Assembly: GCA_019414205.1 (NCBI GenBank) | Contig: DXML01000012.1 | Location: forward strand, 403,987 to 467,986 | Source of the DNA: Collinsella sp. | GTDB taxonomy: Bacteria > Actinomycetota > Coriobacteriia > Coriobacteriales > Coriobacteriaceae | DNA length: 64,000 nt | Direction of reading: 5' to 3' | Program-made: the position numbers and the translations under genes | In this document: positions 8,551-17,442 of the stretch, piece after piece | How positions within the stretch are numbered: position 1 is the stretch's first letter | How the letters are laid out: each line of letters begins with the position of its first letter | The notes under the pieces: model-generated | What the model was told of the DNA's origin: nothing | The model's input: the letters and a program-made list of their open reading frames with translations, nothing else | The model's database searches: none

Positions 8551-8573
8551 CCCACAGGCAAGGGGCCTGTGGG
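8551..8573 (+). promoter_or_regulatory. Hairpin in pnp leader
   Basis: An 8-bp perfect stem, CCCACAGG with CCTGTGGG, has a 7-base loop and ends a few bases before the AAAGGAG ribosome-binding site of pnp. In E. coli the pnp leader carries an RNase III-processed hairpin used for PNPase autoregulation. A similar role here is an inference. Confidence 0.45.
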
Positions 8574-8586
8574 GTAAAGGAGAACA

Positions 8587-10833
8587 ATGACACTCGTATC
8601 CAAGACCTTTGAGCTGTACGGCAAGACCTACACCTTTGAGTCCGGCGAGCTTGCCAAGCAGGCCACCGGCGCCTGCCTGGTCAAGCAGGGCGACACCACG
8701 ATGCTCGACACCGTGGTTGTCTCCAAGGAGCGCAAGAACTACGACTTCTTCCCGCTGACCGTCGACTTCAACGAGAAGATGTACGCAGCCGGCCGCATCC
8801 CGGGTGGTTACCTCAAGCGTGAGGGCCGTCCCAGCGAGAAGGCCACGCTCACCGCGCGCATGATTGACCGTCCGATTCGCCCGAGCTTCCCGGACGGCTT
8901 CCGCAACGAGGTGCACATTGTCGCCACCTCGCTCGTCGCCGACCAGGTCAACCCCTTCGACGTCATCAACGTCATGGGTGCCTCCCTGGCCATGACGCTC
9001 GGCGGCGTGCCCTTCGAGGGTCCGCTTGCCTGCGTGCGCATCGGCCGCAACGTGGAGACCGGCGAGTTTATCGTCAACCCCACCTATGAGGAGCGCGAGA
9101 ACTCCGATCTGGACCTGGAGCTGGGTGGCTCCGCCGACTTCATCTCGATGGTCGAGGCTGGCGCCGAGGAGATCTCCGAGGACGACATGCTCGCCGCCAT
9201 GAAGTTTGGCCAGGAGGCCCTTGCTGCCTTCTGCCAGGCTCAGGACGAGTTTGTCGCCGAGTGGGAGCAGGTCAACGGCGCCATCGTCAAGAAGGAGTAC
9301 CCGCTCGACCAGCCCGTCGAGGAGGTCCAGGAGCGCATCTTCGCCCACTACGACGAGATGGCAGCCGCCCTTCGCGACGCCGACAAGCTCTCCCGTATCG
9401 GTAAGGTCGAGGCTCTGAAGGAGTCCATCCGTGCCGAGTTCACCGAGGAGGAGCAGTCCGCTTGGGAGCGCGAGATTCCCGTGGCGCTCAAGAAGCTCGA
9501 GAAGAAGGCTATGCGTACCATGGTCGTCGAGACCGGCGAGCGCGTCGACGGCCGTGCCGCCGATGAGATTCGCCCCATCATGGTGAAGGATAACTACCTG
9601 CCGCTCGTTCACGGCTCCGGTCTGTTCCAGCGTGGCCAGACCCAGGTGCTTTCCGTCCTGTCGCTCGGTATGCTCAACGAGGGCCAGCGTCTGGATACCA
9701 TCGAGCCCACCGAGGGCAAGCGCTACATGCACCACTACAACTTCCCGCCGTTCTGCACCGGCGAGACCGGCCGCATGGGCAGCCCCAAGCGCCGCGAGAT
9801 CGGCCACGGCAACCTGGCTGAGCGCGCTTTGCTTCCGGTGCTCCCCGACGAGAACGAGTTCCCCTACGCCATCCGCGTCGTCTCCGAGGTCATGGAGTCC
9901 AACGGCTCCTCTTCGATGGCTTCGACCTGCGGCTCCACGCTCGCCCTTATGGACGGCGGCGTGCCCATTAAGCGCCCGGTCTCCGGTATCGCCATGGGCC
10001 TGATCCAGGAGGAGGGCAAGACCGTGGTCCTGTCCGACATCCAGGGTCTCGAGGACTTCCTTGGCGACATGGACTTTAAGGTCACCGGCACCACCGAGGG
10101 CATTACCGCTCTGCAGATGGACAACAAGGCCACTGGTCTTACCTTTGACATCTTGGCCCGCGCCCTGCAGCAGGCCAAGGAGGGTCGCGCCTTCATCCTG
10201 CAGAAGATGCTCGATGTGATCCCCGAGCCGCGCCACACCACGCGCAGCACCGCTCCGCGTATCGTCTCCATCCAGGTTCCGACTGACAAGATTCGCGACG
10301 TCATCGGTTCCGGCGGTAAGGTCATCCGCGGCATCCAGGACGAGACCGGCGCTTCGGTCGACATCCAGGAGGACGGCACCGTCTTTGTCGGCGGCACCGG
10401 CGAGTCCGTCGATCAGGCTGTCGAGCGTATCAAGCTCATCATCAAGGTTCCCGAGCCGGGCGAGGAGTACACCGGTCGTGTGGTCTCCATCCAGCCCTTC
10501 GGCGCCTTCGTCAACCTGCTGCCCGGCAAGGACGGCCTGCTGCACATCTCCCGCGTCGCCAAGGGCCGCGTGGAGAAGGTCGAGGATGTCCTTAACGTGG
10601 GCGACGAGGTCAAGGTCGTCGTCATTGAGGTCGACGATCGCGGCAAGATCTCGCTCGATCGTCTTGACAAGCCCGAGGCTCCGGCTCGCGCCGAGGGTAC
10701 CTCCGAGGGCGACGGCGAGCACTTCCAGCGTCGTGAGCGTCCGCGTCGCGAGCGCTCCGAGCGCAGCGACCGTCCGCGCCGTCCCGGCGACAACGGAGGC
10801 CGCAAGCCCCGCCGTCACCACGACGCCGAGTAA
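8587..10833 (+). CDS. pnp: Polynucleotide phosphorylase
   Basis: PNPase is the phosphorolytic 3'-5' exoribonuclease of the RNA degradosome. The 748-residue protein has two RNase PH-like domains, the second containing the active-site stretch around FPPFCTGETGRMGSPKRREIG. A KH domain (KIRDVIGSGGKVIRGI) and an S1 domain (GRVVSIQPFGAFVNLLPGKDG) follow. The tail is Arg-rich and charged, roughly the last 50 residues, and could contact RNA or partners. AAGGAG precedes ATG 8587. It is downstream of rpsO and upstream of RNase J, so two core RNA-decay enzymes are neighbours. Confidence 0.96.
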   Translation: MTLVSKTFELYGKTYTFESGELAKQATGACLVKQGDTTMLDTVVVSKERKNYDFFPLTVDFNEKMYAAGRIPGGYLKREGRPSEKATLTARMIDRPIRPSFPDGFRNEVHIVATSLVADQVNPFDVINVMGASLAMTLGGVPFEGPLACVRIGRNVETGEFIVNPTYEERENSDLDLELGGSADFISMVEAGAEEISEDDMLAAMKFGQEALAAFCQAQDEFVAEWEQVNGAIVKKEYPLDQPVEEVQERIFAHYDEMAAALRDADKLSRIGKVEALKESIRAEFTEEEQSAWEREIPVALKKLEKKAMRTMVVETGERVDGRAADEIRPIMVKDNYLPLVHGSGLFQRGQTQVLSVLSLGMLNEGQRLDTIEPTEGKRYMHHYNFPPFCTGETGRMGSPKRREIGHGNLAERALLPVLPDENEFPYAIRVVSEVMESNGSSSMASTCGSTLALMDGGVPIKRPVSGIAMGLIQEEGKTVVLSDIQGLEDFLGDMDFKVTGTTEGITALQMDNKATGLTFDILARALQQAKEGRAFILQKMLDVIPEPRHTTRSTAPRIVSIQVPTDKIRDVIGSGGKVIRGIQDETGASVDIQEDGTVFVGGTGESVDQAVERIKLIIKVPEPGEEYTGRVVSIQPFGAFVNLLPGKDGLLHISRVAKGRVEKVEDVLNVGDEVKVVVIEVDDRGKISLDRLDKPEAPARAEGTSEGDGEHFQRRERPRRERSERSDRPRRPGDNGGRKPRRHHDAE

Positions 10834-10856
10834 CAGCCGTACATAAGCAGCACCGC

Positions 10857-10887
10857 AAGGGCGACTCCGGACAGGGGTCGCCCTTTT
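10857..10887 (+). terminator. Intrinsic terminator after pnp
   Basis: A 12-bp stem with one G-U pair (10857-10868 with 10074-type partner at 10874-10885) and a 5-base loop ends in TTTT. The last bases, CCTTTT at 10882-10887, also form the outer end of the adjoining palindromic element. Confidence 0.85.
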
Positions 10888-11026
10888 GCTTGCGCCCGGG
10901 AGGGCCGCATATGAAATTTCCTGCTCTACAGTCCTGCGCAAGACGGAAAGCACATTAAGTGCTTTCCTTTGCGTGCGGAACTCGCGATAAACTTCATATG
11001 CGGCCCTCCCGGGCGCAAGCAAAAGG
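10882..11026. repeat. Palindromic element, family 1, copy A (reverse orientation)
   Basis: The two ends, 10882-10915 and 10993-11026, are perfect inverted copies of 34 bases. Inside is a core whose reverse complement matches copy B, including ATCGCGAGTTCCGCACG and GCAGGACTGTAGAGCAGG. At the centre is a 9-bp hairpin (GGAAAGCAC with GTGCTTTCC, loop ATTAA, 10945-10967). The arms bear little resemblance to those of copy B except next to the core. The outer six bases coincide with the tail of the pnp terminator. Confidence 0.9.
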
Positions 11027-11149
11027 ACTGGTTAGTGCCGCTCGCAATTTAGTTAGACAGTCTATTCAGTAGTCAGATTTCGGATTTGTAGATAGACGCT
11101 GCAGCATTTCCCCAGATAAAATCGACCAAAATTAACCTGTCCCTTATTG

Positions 11150-11288
11150 GCCGGTTTCCCGTGGGGCGGGCACTGATGAAGTTTATCGCGAGTTCCGCAC
11201 GAACAGGAGGCCACTTAATGTGGCCTCCGTCGTGAGCAGGACTGTAGAGCAGGAAACTTCATCAGTGCCCGCCCCACGGGAAACCGGC
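11150..11288. repeat. Palindromic element, family 1, copy B (forward orientation)
   Basis: The arms 11150-11184 and 11254-11288 are perfect inverted copies of 35 bases. The core matches the reverse complement of copy A. The central 9-bp hairpin is GGAGGCCAC with GTGGCCTCC, loop TTAAT, at 11206-11228. Three consecutive stem positions differ from copy A, and in each case the partner base differs too, so pairing is kept. Confidence 0.9.
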
Positions 11289-11473
11289 GGGATAGACCAG
11301 TTCAGATGGGGCTTTGATGCATGGGTGGTCTGTTGTTGTGCAAATGGGTATCATACTGTAGTTATTGCATCGACTCTGCGATGCATGTTTGTACGTTCCC
11401 GACGGTCGGTTTGCCAGAAGCGCCCCGTCGGTTGTTCCAGACCCGTTTCGAAGAAAGGAAACCACACTAACCT

Positions 11474-13144
11474 ATGGCAGCTAAAAAATCATCTCCCTTG
11501 AAGATCATCCCGCTCGGCGGCCTTGATGGCATCGGCAAGAACATGACGGTCTTCGAGTGCGGCGACGACATGGTGCTCGTCGACGCCGGTCTTATGTTCC
11601 CGGATGACTCCCAGCCCGGTATCGACCTGGTGCTTCCCGACTACACCTATGTTCTTGAGAACGAGGAGAAGCTCCGCGGCATCATCGTCACCCACGGCCA
11701 CGAGGACCACACCGGTTCGCTTCCGTATCTGCTGCAGGACCTCAACAATAAGGTGCCCATCTTCTCGAGCAAGCTGACGCTCGGCTTTATCGAGGGCAAG
11801 CTCTCCGAGTTCCGCATCCGCGCACCCAAGTTCCGTGAGGTCAAGGGCGGCAGCCATGTCAACCTCGGCGGCATCTCGCTCGACTTCTTCTCGATGACGC
11901 ACTCCATCCCCGGCGCTCTGGGCGTGTTCATCCGCACCAATCAGGGCACCGTTATGCACACCGGCGACTTTAAGCTCGACCAGACGCCCATCGATGGCGT
12001 CACGCCCGACTATGCCGCTATCAGCCGCTTTGCCAAGCAGGGCATCGACCTGCTGCTTTCCGACTCCACCAATGCCACGGTTCCCGGCTTTACCAAGTCC
12101 GAGGCCGAGGTTGGTCCCAACCTGCTGCACGCCATCAAGAACGCCCCGGGTCGCGTGTTCGTCGCATCGTTCTCGAGCCACATCCATCGTTTGCAGCAGA
12201 TCTGCGATGCCGCCCGCAAGTGCGGCCGTAAGGTCGTTGTGACCGGTCGCTCCATGCTTACGAACACCCGCGTGGCGCGCGAGCTCGGTTATCTCAACAT
12301 CGATGATGCCGATATCATCGATGCCTTCGATATCGATAACCTGCCTGACGACAAGATCGTCGTCATGTGCACTGGTTCGCAGGGCGAGCCGCTGTCGGCC
12401 CTGTCCCGCATGGCCAATGGCGAGCACAAGACGCTCTCCATCCACGAGGGCGATACCGTTATCCTCTCGGCAACTCCCGTTCCTGGCAACGAGAAGGCCG
12501 TCCAGCAGGTCGTCAACAGCCTGGCCAAGCTCGGCTGCGACGTGTGGGATAAGAACCGCGCTCTCGTCCACGTCTCGGGTCACGGTAGCCAGGAGGAGCT
12601 CAAGCTCCTGATGGCCATGGCCAAGCCCACGTATTTTATGCCGGTTCACGGTGAGGCCGTGCATCTGCGCGCCCATGCCCAGCTGGCCCGCAAGATGGGC
12701 ATCAAGGACGATCATATCTTTATCCTCGATAACGGCGACACGCTCGAGATGCGCGGTGGTATCGTCAAGCGCGGTACGCCCGTCGAGTCCGGTGTCGTTT
12801 ACGTCGACGGCCTGCGTATCGGCGATACCGACCCCATCGTCCTGCGCGATCGCCAGAAGCTCGCCAACGACGGTATGGTCACGGCCGTTGCCATCGTCTC
12901 CCTCAAACATAAGAAGATCGAGGCCATCGAGTTCTCGGGCCGCGGCGTCTCGTTTGCCATCGACGACCAGTTCTCCGAGGATGCCTCCGCGTCCATTATG
13001 AAGACGATCGAGAAGGGTAAGTTCAGCTTTACCAGCAGCGGTTCCGATGCCATTCGCAAGGCCGTGCGCGATTCGCTCTCTAACTTTATCTGGAGCCGTA
13101 CGCGCACCCGTCCGATGATCATCCCGGTCGTCATGGAGGTTTAG
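11474..13144 (+). CDS. rnj: Ribonuclease J
   Basis: RNase J is a metallo-beta-lactamase/beta-CASP nuclease with endonuclease and 5'-3' exonuclease activity in mRNA decay and rRNA processing. The 556-residue protein carries the zinc motif HGHEDH at about 74-79, the HTGDF motif, the beta-CASP motifs around SDSTNA and SSHIHR, and a late PVHGEAVH. A C-terminal domain of about 100 residues completes it. AAGGAAA precedes ATG 11474. The ftsK ribosome-binding site is within its final codons, so the two are probably co-transcribed. Confidence 0.95.
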   Translation: MAAKKSSPLKIIPLGGLDGIGKNMTVFECGDDMVLVDAGLMFPDDSQPGIDLVLPDYTYVLENEEKLRGIIVTHGHEDHTGSLPYLLQDLNNKVPIFSSKLTLGFIEGKLSEFRIRAPKFREVKGGSHVNLGGISLDFFSMTHSIPGALGVFIRTNQGTVMHTGDFKLDQTPIDGVTPDYAAISRFAKQGIDLLLSDSTNATVPGFTKSEAEVGPNLLHAIKNAPGRVFVASFSSHIHRLQQICDAARKCGRKVVVTGRSMLTNTRVARELGYLNIDDADIIDAFDIDNLPDDKIVVMCTGSQGEPLSALSRMANGEHKTLSIHEGDTVILSATPVPGNEKAVQQVVNSLAKLGCDVWDKNRALVHVSGHGSQEELKLLMAMAKPTYFMPVHGEAVHLRAHAQLARKMGIKDDHIFILDNGDTLEMRGGIVKRGTPVESGVVYVDGLRIGDTDPIVLRDRQKLANDGMVTAVAIVSLKHKKIEAIEFSGRGVSFAIDDQFSEDASASIMKTIEKGKFSFTSSGSDAIRKAVRDSLSNFIWSRTRTRPMIIPVVMEV

Positions 13145-13145
13145 T

Positions 13146-15923
13146 TTGGCGCGCGGATCTGCACAAAACGCCAAAGGCAATAAGGCCAATAACCAACCGG
13201 CATCTGCTAAGGGTGCCGGTTCCCATCTGCGTGCCAATAAGGGCCACGAGTCCGAGTTCGATGAGTTTGAGCCCTTGGTCGAGCCTTCGGCCAATCGCGA
13301 TATCGCCGGTGTGGTCATCGCCGTTTTGGCGATCGCGTCCTTCATTGCCGTGATCTCTCCGGCAACAGCGCCCGTGACGGCTGCGGTTGCCGGTTTCTAC
13401 CACCTGGGCTTTGGTCTGGGCGCCTACGTGCTGCCGATCGTCATCTTGCTGTTTGCCGCCACGCTCTTTTTGGGTGAGGACTCGCCGCTCAACGTGCGCT
13501 CTGTTGCGGGCGGCGCCTTGGTCTTTATCGCCGTCGTCTCTATTCTTTCGCTGATGGTGCCGGGCACGAGCGATTCGTGCGACCTTATGTTTACGCCGCA
13601 GAACCTTTCCGTGTCGGGCGGCTACATTGGCGCCTTTATCGCAAGTGCCTTGCAAAACGCCCTGGGTAAACCTATCGCCATGGTTGTCTTGCTGGGGCTT
13701 GTCGTCGTTGGTTTGGTCATTATCGGCTTTTCGGTGGGTGGAGTTTTGCGCTCCGCACGCGATCGCGCTGCCGATTTTGCCGAGCGTCGACGTGCCGATG
13801 TCAATGCGAGCCCGTGGGGCGATGAAGAGGCCCTGTCTGTTCCCGGCGTCGCTCGTCCGCACCTGAGCATTCTGCGCCAGAAGGGGACTGACGCCGCGGT
13901 GACCACGGTCATGGGTGGCGATGTCGACCCGGTTTTGGATGACGACGAGGACGATGACCCATTTGTCGACGTATCCGAGTCGGTTGAAGCCGAGCGCGCC
14001 AAGACCACGCTGCTGCCGCGCCACCATGCCAAGAAGGGCAAGGCTGCGCCCAAGCTCAACACAAGCGAGCCCGACCCGTCTTGGTCCGATAGCGAGATTG
14101 AGCTCACCGAGGGTGACGACGAGGACGACGAGGCTCCGCTCGAGACCGCCAAGACAACCTTGCTGCCGCGTCGCCACGCCAAGCGCGGTCAGGTCACTGG
14201 ACAGCTTTCGATGGAGGACGATCCGGACAAGGTTGACGAGTCCGAGCCGCCGTTTGCCGTGAACCCTGTTTCGGCCGCACCTCAGATTCCCGACTTCTTA
14301 AAGCATCCCAAGGTTGCCGATGCGCCTGCCACGAGTGCTGTCGAATCGGCTGCGGCTCGTGATGGGGGAGCGGACGGCGGCGCCGCAGATAACGAGGGCG
14401 AAGAAGAGGACGGCCTCAAGCTTCCGCCGCTCGAAATCCTACATGCCAACCCGCAGTCGGCTTCTGCCGCGTCTTCGGATAAGGAGCTGGAGCAGACCGC
14501 TGAGTCACTGCAATCCACCTTGCTTGAGTTTGGCCGCAGTGCCCGCGTGGTCGGCTGGATCGCCGGCCCCACGGTGACGACCTTTAAGCTGCAACCTGGC
14601 GAGGGCGAGCGCGTGAGCAAGATTTCGAGCCTCGAGGACGATATTGCGCTTTCGCTCGCCGCCCAGTCGGTTCGTATCTTTGCCCCGATCCCCGGCACCT
14701 CGCTCGTGGGCATCGAGATTCCCAACCGCAAGCGCCAGAACGTCAATCTGGGCGACGTGCTGCCCTATGTGAAGGGCGGTCCGCTCGAGCTTGCCATCGG
14801 CCGCGACGCCGAGGGCACGCCGGTCGTCGCCGACCTCGCCAAGATGCCTCACCTGTTGATCGCCGGTACGACCGGTTCTGGTAAGTCGGTGATGATCAAT
14901 TCCATCATCACGACCTTGCTCATGCGCGCCCTTCCCGAGGACGTTCGCCTGATCATGGTCGACCCCAAGCGCGTCGAGCTTGCGGGCTATAACGGTCTGC
15001 CGCATCTCTATGTGCCCGTGGTGACCGAGCCCAAGCAGGCCGCGAGCGCCCTGCAGTGGGCCGTGTCCGAAATGGAGCGCCGCCTGAAGGTATTCGAACG
15101 CCTCAACGTCCGTAAGATTTCGACCTATAACGAAAAGCAGGCCGCCGGCGAGTTTGAGCATTACGACAACCCGCCGCAAAAGATGCCCTACCTGGTCATT
15201 ATCATTGACGAGCTCTCTGACCTGATGATGGTCGCCGGTAAGGATGTCGAGGCCTCGATCGTGCGTATTGCACAGCTGGGCCGCGCCGCCGGTATTCACC
15301 TTATCGTTGCCACGCAGCGCCCCAGCTCCAACGTGGTGACGGGCCTTATCAAGGCCAACATCACCAACCGCATCGCCTTTAACGTCGCCACGGGCATCGA
15401 CTCGCGCGTCATCATCGACCAGATGGGTGCCGAGAAGCTCACCGGTTTGGGCGACATGCTGTTCTCCAAGGTCGACTGGGGCAAGCCCCGCCGTATCCAG
15501 GGCTGCTTTGTCTCGGACGACGAAATCAACGAGATTGTCGAGTTCGTCAAGTCGCAGAGCGAGCCCGACTACCACGAGGAGATTCTGTCCGCCGTGGCGC
15601 CCGCTTCCATGTCCATGGCTGGTGGCGGCGGCATTGTCCGCACCGGAGTCGCCGAGCCGCAAGACGATGATCCGCTCATTTGGGAAGCCGCCCATATTGT
15701 GGTGGAATCGCAGCTGGGCTCCACATCTGGCCTGCAACGCCGCCTGAAGGTTGGCTATGCGCGTGCCGGGCGTATTATGGACATGCTGGAAGAAAAGGGT
15801 GTCGTCGGCCCGCCCGACGGTTCCAAGCCGCGCGAGGTCCTGTTGGACGAGGAGGGGCTTGCCGCGCTGGAATCTGTCGACGCCGAGATGGCACGTGAAG
15901 ATCGTGAGTTTGGAGGATTCTGA
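13146..15923 (+). CDS. ftsK: DNA translocase FtsK/SpoIIIE
   Basis: FtsK is a septum-located, membrane-anchored DNA pump that clears chromosomes from the division site. The 925-residue protein has four or five membrane helices in the first 200 residues, then a long acidic linker of about 250 residues. The linker contains two similar segments (AKTTLLPRHHAKKGK and AKTTLLPRRHAKRGQ), an internal repeat. The motor follows with Walker A GTTGSGKSVM near residue 573 and Walker B IIIDEL, and then a winged-helix gamma domain for DNA-sequence recognition. TTG 13146 is chosen because GGAGG at 13135-13139 precedes it. The stop overlaps the next start (ATGA). Confidence 0.94.
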   Translation: MARGSAQNAKGNKANNQPASAKGAGSHLRANKGHESEFDEFEPLVEPSANRDIAGVVIAVLAIASFIAVISPATAPVTAAVAGFYHLGFGLGAYVLPIVILLFAATLFLGEDSPLNVRSVAGGALVFIAVVSILSLMVPGTSDSCDLMFTPQNLSVSGGYIGAFIASALQNALGKPIAMVVLLGLVVVGLVIIGFSVGGVLRSARDRAADFAERRRADVNASPWGDEEALSVPGVARPHLSILRQKGTDAAVTTVMGGDVDPVLDDDEDDDPFVDVSESVEAERAKTTLLPRHHAKKGKAAPKLNTSEPDPSWSDSEIELTEGDDEDDEAPLETAKTTLLPRRHAKRGQVTGQLSMEDDPDKVDESEPPFAVNPVSAAPQIPDFLKHPKVADAPATSAVESAAARDGGADGGAADNEGEEEDGLKLPPLEILHANPQSASAASSDKELEQTAESLQSTLLEFGRSARVVGWIAGPTVTTFKLQPGEGERVSKISSLEDDIALSLAAQSVRIFAPIPGTSLVGIEIPNRKRQNVNLGDVLPYVKGGPLELAIGRDAEGTPVVADLAKMPHLLIAGTTGSGKSVMINSIITTLLMRALPEDVRLIMVDPKRVELAGYNGLPHLYVPVVTEPKQAASALQWAVSEMERRLKVFERLNVRKISTYNEKQAAGEFEHYDNPPQKMPYLVIIIDELSDLMMVAGKDVEASIVRIAQLGRAAGIHLIVATQRPSSNVVTGLIKANITNRIAFNVATGIDSRVIIDQMGAEKLTGLGDMLFSKVDWGKPRRIQGCFVSDDEINEIVEFVKSQSEPDYHEEILSAVAPASMSMAGGGGIVRTGVAEPQDDDPLIWEAAHIVVESQLGSTSGLQRRLKVGYARAGRIMDMLEEKGVVGPPDGSKPREVLLDEEGLAALESVDAEMAREDREFGGF

Positions 15924-17416
15924 TGGCTGCACGCTTTGGTGACATGCTGCTCGAGCAGCGTCGCCGAATGGGCCTTTCCATTCAGCAGGTCGCCAACACC
16001 ATCAAAATCAGGCCGCAGATCATCGAGTTTTTCGAGACCGGTAACTTTGCTTCGATGCCGCCGCGCGGCTATGCGCAGGGCATGATTTCGAGCTATGCTC
16101 GTTTTTTGGGACTCAATCCGCGCGAGGTCGTCAATGCCTACTTTGACGAACTGATGGCATACGAACGCGAGACGTCGCAGCAGGGCGGTCGTTTCCAGGA
16201 CGCCGCCGGCTACGTCAATTCGCGTTCCTCTGTCGATAACGGGCGCTTTCTGATGGTTCAGGGCGGTCGTTCGACTCGCTATGGACAGCGTCCTCAGCAG
16301 GCCGGTTATATTACCGAGACGGGTTCGGGCGAGGAGATTCGCTCGCAGCGTGACCGGTTCCGCAGTACGCCGATGCCCGAGGACCGTGCACTTCCCGCTG
16401 CCCGCGGCGTGGCGCGTGACCCTCGTGCCGGCTACGGCGACGGCGGCTATTCCGATCGCGGTCACCGTGGTATCTCCACCGGACGCTCTCGCAGTGGCTA
16501 TGCGGACGCCGATACCACGCAGGTGACGCCGCGTCTTCGCTCTCAACCACAGCCGTATGGCCAGCGCTCTTCGGCTCCGCGTGCGGGCCAGCGTGGCTAT
16601 CAAGGCCGCGGTGAACTTGCGCCCCGCTCGGGTCAGCGCAGCCTTCAGGGCCAGGGTGGCTATTGCGGCCGTTCCGATAGCAATCGTGGCCGTATGCCTC
16701 AGGGAGGCGGACGCAGCAGTTCCAGTCGTGGACGCGGCGGTTCCCGTGCTCCTCAAAACAACGGGCTCGATCCGCGTATCGTCTACGCCGGTATCGGTGC
16801 CGTGGCGTTGCTGCTGATCGTGCTCATCGTGGTACTTCTGCGCGGCTGCGCATCTTCGACGCCCGAGACCACGCCCGAGACGCCCGCTGTTACCAAGACG
16901 ACGACCAAGAAGTCTTCTAAGAAGACCGAAACGGTCGACGAGGACGAAGACACCGATGAGCCGACTGACGAGTCGACTGATTCGGACGCCGCCAAGACGA
17001 CGGCCAAGAAGGAAGAGAACGAGGTCACAAAGGTTAAGGTCTCCGTTGCCAAGGGAAAGACCGCGTGGATTGAGGTCAAGGTCGACGGAAAGTCGGTTTA
17101 TGGCGCTCAGGCGACTGGCCCCTTTGAGCAGGAGTACACGCCCGAGTCCTCGATCGAGATCACCACGTCTAAGCCTTCCGATGTCACCGTTACCAAGAAC
17201 GGCGAAAGGGTCCGTTACGATACCAAGACCTCGGGCGTGGCGCGCGTGACGATCACCGTTCCCAAGAAGGAGACGACTGATTCCGAGAATGGTGAAAGTT
17301 CTGATGGTGCCGACACCACCGACGGCACCGATGCCCAGTCCACGGATGGCGCCGATACCGCAACTGACGGCCAGACGCCCACCGATTCTACCGACTATTC
17401 GTACGATAGCTACTAA
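15923..17416 (+). CDS. RodZ/YmfM-like HTH membrane protein with Arg/Gly-rich linker
   Basis: The 497-residue protein starts with a RodZ-type helix-turn-helix (GDMLLEQRRRMGLSIQQVA, then RGYAQGMISSYARFLGL). RodZ proteins link MreB-type cytoskeleton and division to the membrane. Residues of about 90-280 form a long basic low-complexity linker rich in Arg, Gly, Ser and Gln, with repeated GQRxxQGxG-like units. One membrane helix follows (IVYAGIGAVALLLIVLIVVLL). After it come an acidic Thr/Lys/Glu region and a domain resembling the RodZ extracytoplasmic domain (KVSVAKGKTAWIEVKVDGKSV, in part). The tail is Asp/Thr/Ser-rich. It overlaps ftsK by 1 base and precedes yajQ, rimO and pgsA, as ymfM precedes pgsA in Bacillus. 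Confidence 0.75.
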   Translation: MAARFGDMLLEQRRRMGLSIQQVANTIKIRPQIIEFFETGNFASMPPRGYAQGMISSYARFLGLNPREVVNAYFDELMAYERETSQQGGRFQDAAGYVNSRSSVDNGRFLMVQGGRSTRYGQRPQQAGYITETGSGEEIRSQRDRFRSTPMPEDRALPAARGVARDPRAGYGDGGYSDRGHRGISTGRSRSGYADADTTQVTPRLRSQPQPYGQRSSAPRAGQRGYQGRGELAPRSGQRSLQGQGGYCGRSDSNRGRMPQGGGRSSSSRGRGGSRAPQNNGLDPRIVYAGIGAVALLLIVLIVVLLRGCASSTPETTPETPAVTKTTTKKSSKKTETVDEDEDTDEPTDESTDSDAAKTTAKKEENEVTKVKVSVAKGKTAWIEVKVDGKSVYGAQATGPFEQEYTPESSIEITTSKPSDVTVTKNGERVRYDTKTSGVARVTITVPKKETTDSENGESSDGADTTDGTDAQSTDGADTATDGQTPTDSTDYSYDSY

Positions 17417-17442
17417 GCCGTTCGTACGCGAAAGGAAACATC

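Larger units (their letters stand above)
10834..11473. other. Non-coding stretch between pnp and RNase J
   Basis: These 640 bases hold the pnp terminator, two large palindromic elements of one family (10882-11026 and 11150-11288) and the RNase J leader. No protein gene is supported. The spacer 11027-11149 is comparatively A+T-rich and shows no clear structure. The leader from 11289 contains TTGTTG and a TATCAT-like hexamer that might be a promoter, but this is weak. Confidence 0.7.

Noticed and set aside
8539..11022. An 827-codon open frame on the - strand opposite pnp
   Set aside because: It lies opposite pnp and part of palindrome A, has Leu/Gly/Asp-biased composition and no recognisable domain.
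11220..11501. A 93-codon frame running through palindrome B into the RNase J gene
   Set aside because: It starts inside the hairpin, has no ribosome-binding site and overlaps the RNase J start out of frame.
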